Source of the DNA: Muscardinus avellanarius
Taxonomy: Eukaryota; Chordata; Mammalia; Rodentia; Gliridae
Direction: 5' to 3'
Assembly: GCA_963383645.1 (NCBI GenBank)
Contig: OY726572.1
Span: forward strand, 20,484,672-20,548,671
DNA length: 64,000 nucleotides
Position 1 is the stretch's first letter. Each line of letters starts with the position of its first letter. The notes beneath the pieces were generated by a model that did no database searches, was not told the origin of the DNA, and saw nothing but the letters and a program-made list of their open reading frames with translations. The position numbers were made by a program, and so were the translations under genes. Shown here one piece after another: positions 63,850 to 64,000 of the stretch.

Positions 63850-64000
63850 GAGGTTGATAGTTTGGATTTTATTGTTATCCTGTGTTTGGCTGAGGGCAGA
63901 AATGCCCTTGCCACCACTGGCCACCTCTGGCCTCCTGGGAGGAACAGGCAGCAAAGGTGCACCAGGTGGCTCTGAGTTTGGGGCTTATAAAAGGAGCACA
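63850..64000 (-). other. HADHA: 3' end of a minus-strand gene, probably HADHA 3' UTR (partial)
   Basis: Read on the minus strand, unique sequence leads to AATAAA at 63868-63873, followed by a T/G-rich stretch typical downstream of a cleavage site. In mammals the gene after GAREM2, tail-to-tail about 1-2 kb away, is HADHA (mitochondrial trifunctional protein alpha subunit). The distance and polarity fit. No coding sequence of it is inside the window, so the name rests on synteny alone. Confidence 0.5.

Overview
The window is ordinary nuclear DNA from a mammal, almost certainly a sciuromorph rodent and most likely a squirrel, marmot or ground squirrel. The order inference rests on the dominant repeat: dozens of dimeric SINEs in which a 7SL-derived B1-like left half is joined through an A-rich linker to a tRNA/ID-derived right half. 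This is the B1-dID architecture known from squirrels and dormice. The genes are spliced, with GT-AG introns, and there is no prokaryotic or viral gene organisation.

Left third (1-27460): the 3' part of RAB10 on the + strand. Exons 2-6 are present (372-432, 11529-11667, 19666-19755, 20204-20305, 25025-25108) and join in frame to encode residues 43-200 of the 200-residue Rab GTPase. A 3' UTR of about 2.35 kb ends near 27455. Exon 1, with the start codon and P-loop, lies upstream of the window. The introns are packed with SINEs, three solo LTRs and L1 fragments.

Middle (27460-46000): intergenic DNA with no recognisable gene. It is a dense graveyard of SINEs (many nested in one another), microsatellites, and an L1 insertion of about 2.8 kb with mixed internal polarity, flanked by a 15-bp target duplication. 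A few unique stretches (28000-28900, 31140-31640, 43690-44230) are unexplained.

Right third (46000-62470): a CpG island and the complete coding region of GAREM2 on the + strand, six exons from ATG 46517 to TGA 61119, giving 811 codons plus stop. The protein has an N-terminal CABIT domain, a proline/tyrosine-rich linker and a C-terminal SAM domain. Intron 2 holds a solo LTR that split a SINE, leaving a clean 5-bp target duplication. The last 150 bases carry a minus-strand poly(A) signal. By synteny (RAB10-GAREM2-HADHA in mammals) this is probably the 3' end of HADHA, tail-to-tail with GAREM2.

RAB10 (vesicle traffic) and GAREM2 (a GRB2-linked adaptor in growth-factor signalling) are neighbours by conserved synteny. 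Nothing in the sequence shows that they act together. I did not find a new gene system. The most informative observations concern repeat biology: insertion hot-spots inside SINEs, microsatellite birth at SINE tails, LTR structure, and the composite L1.
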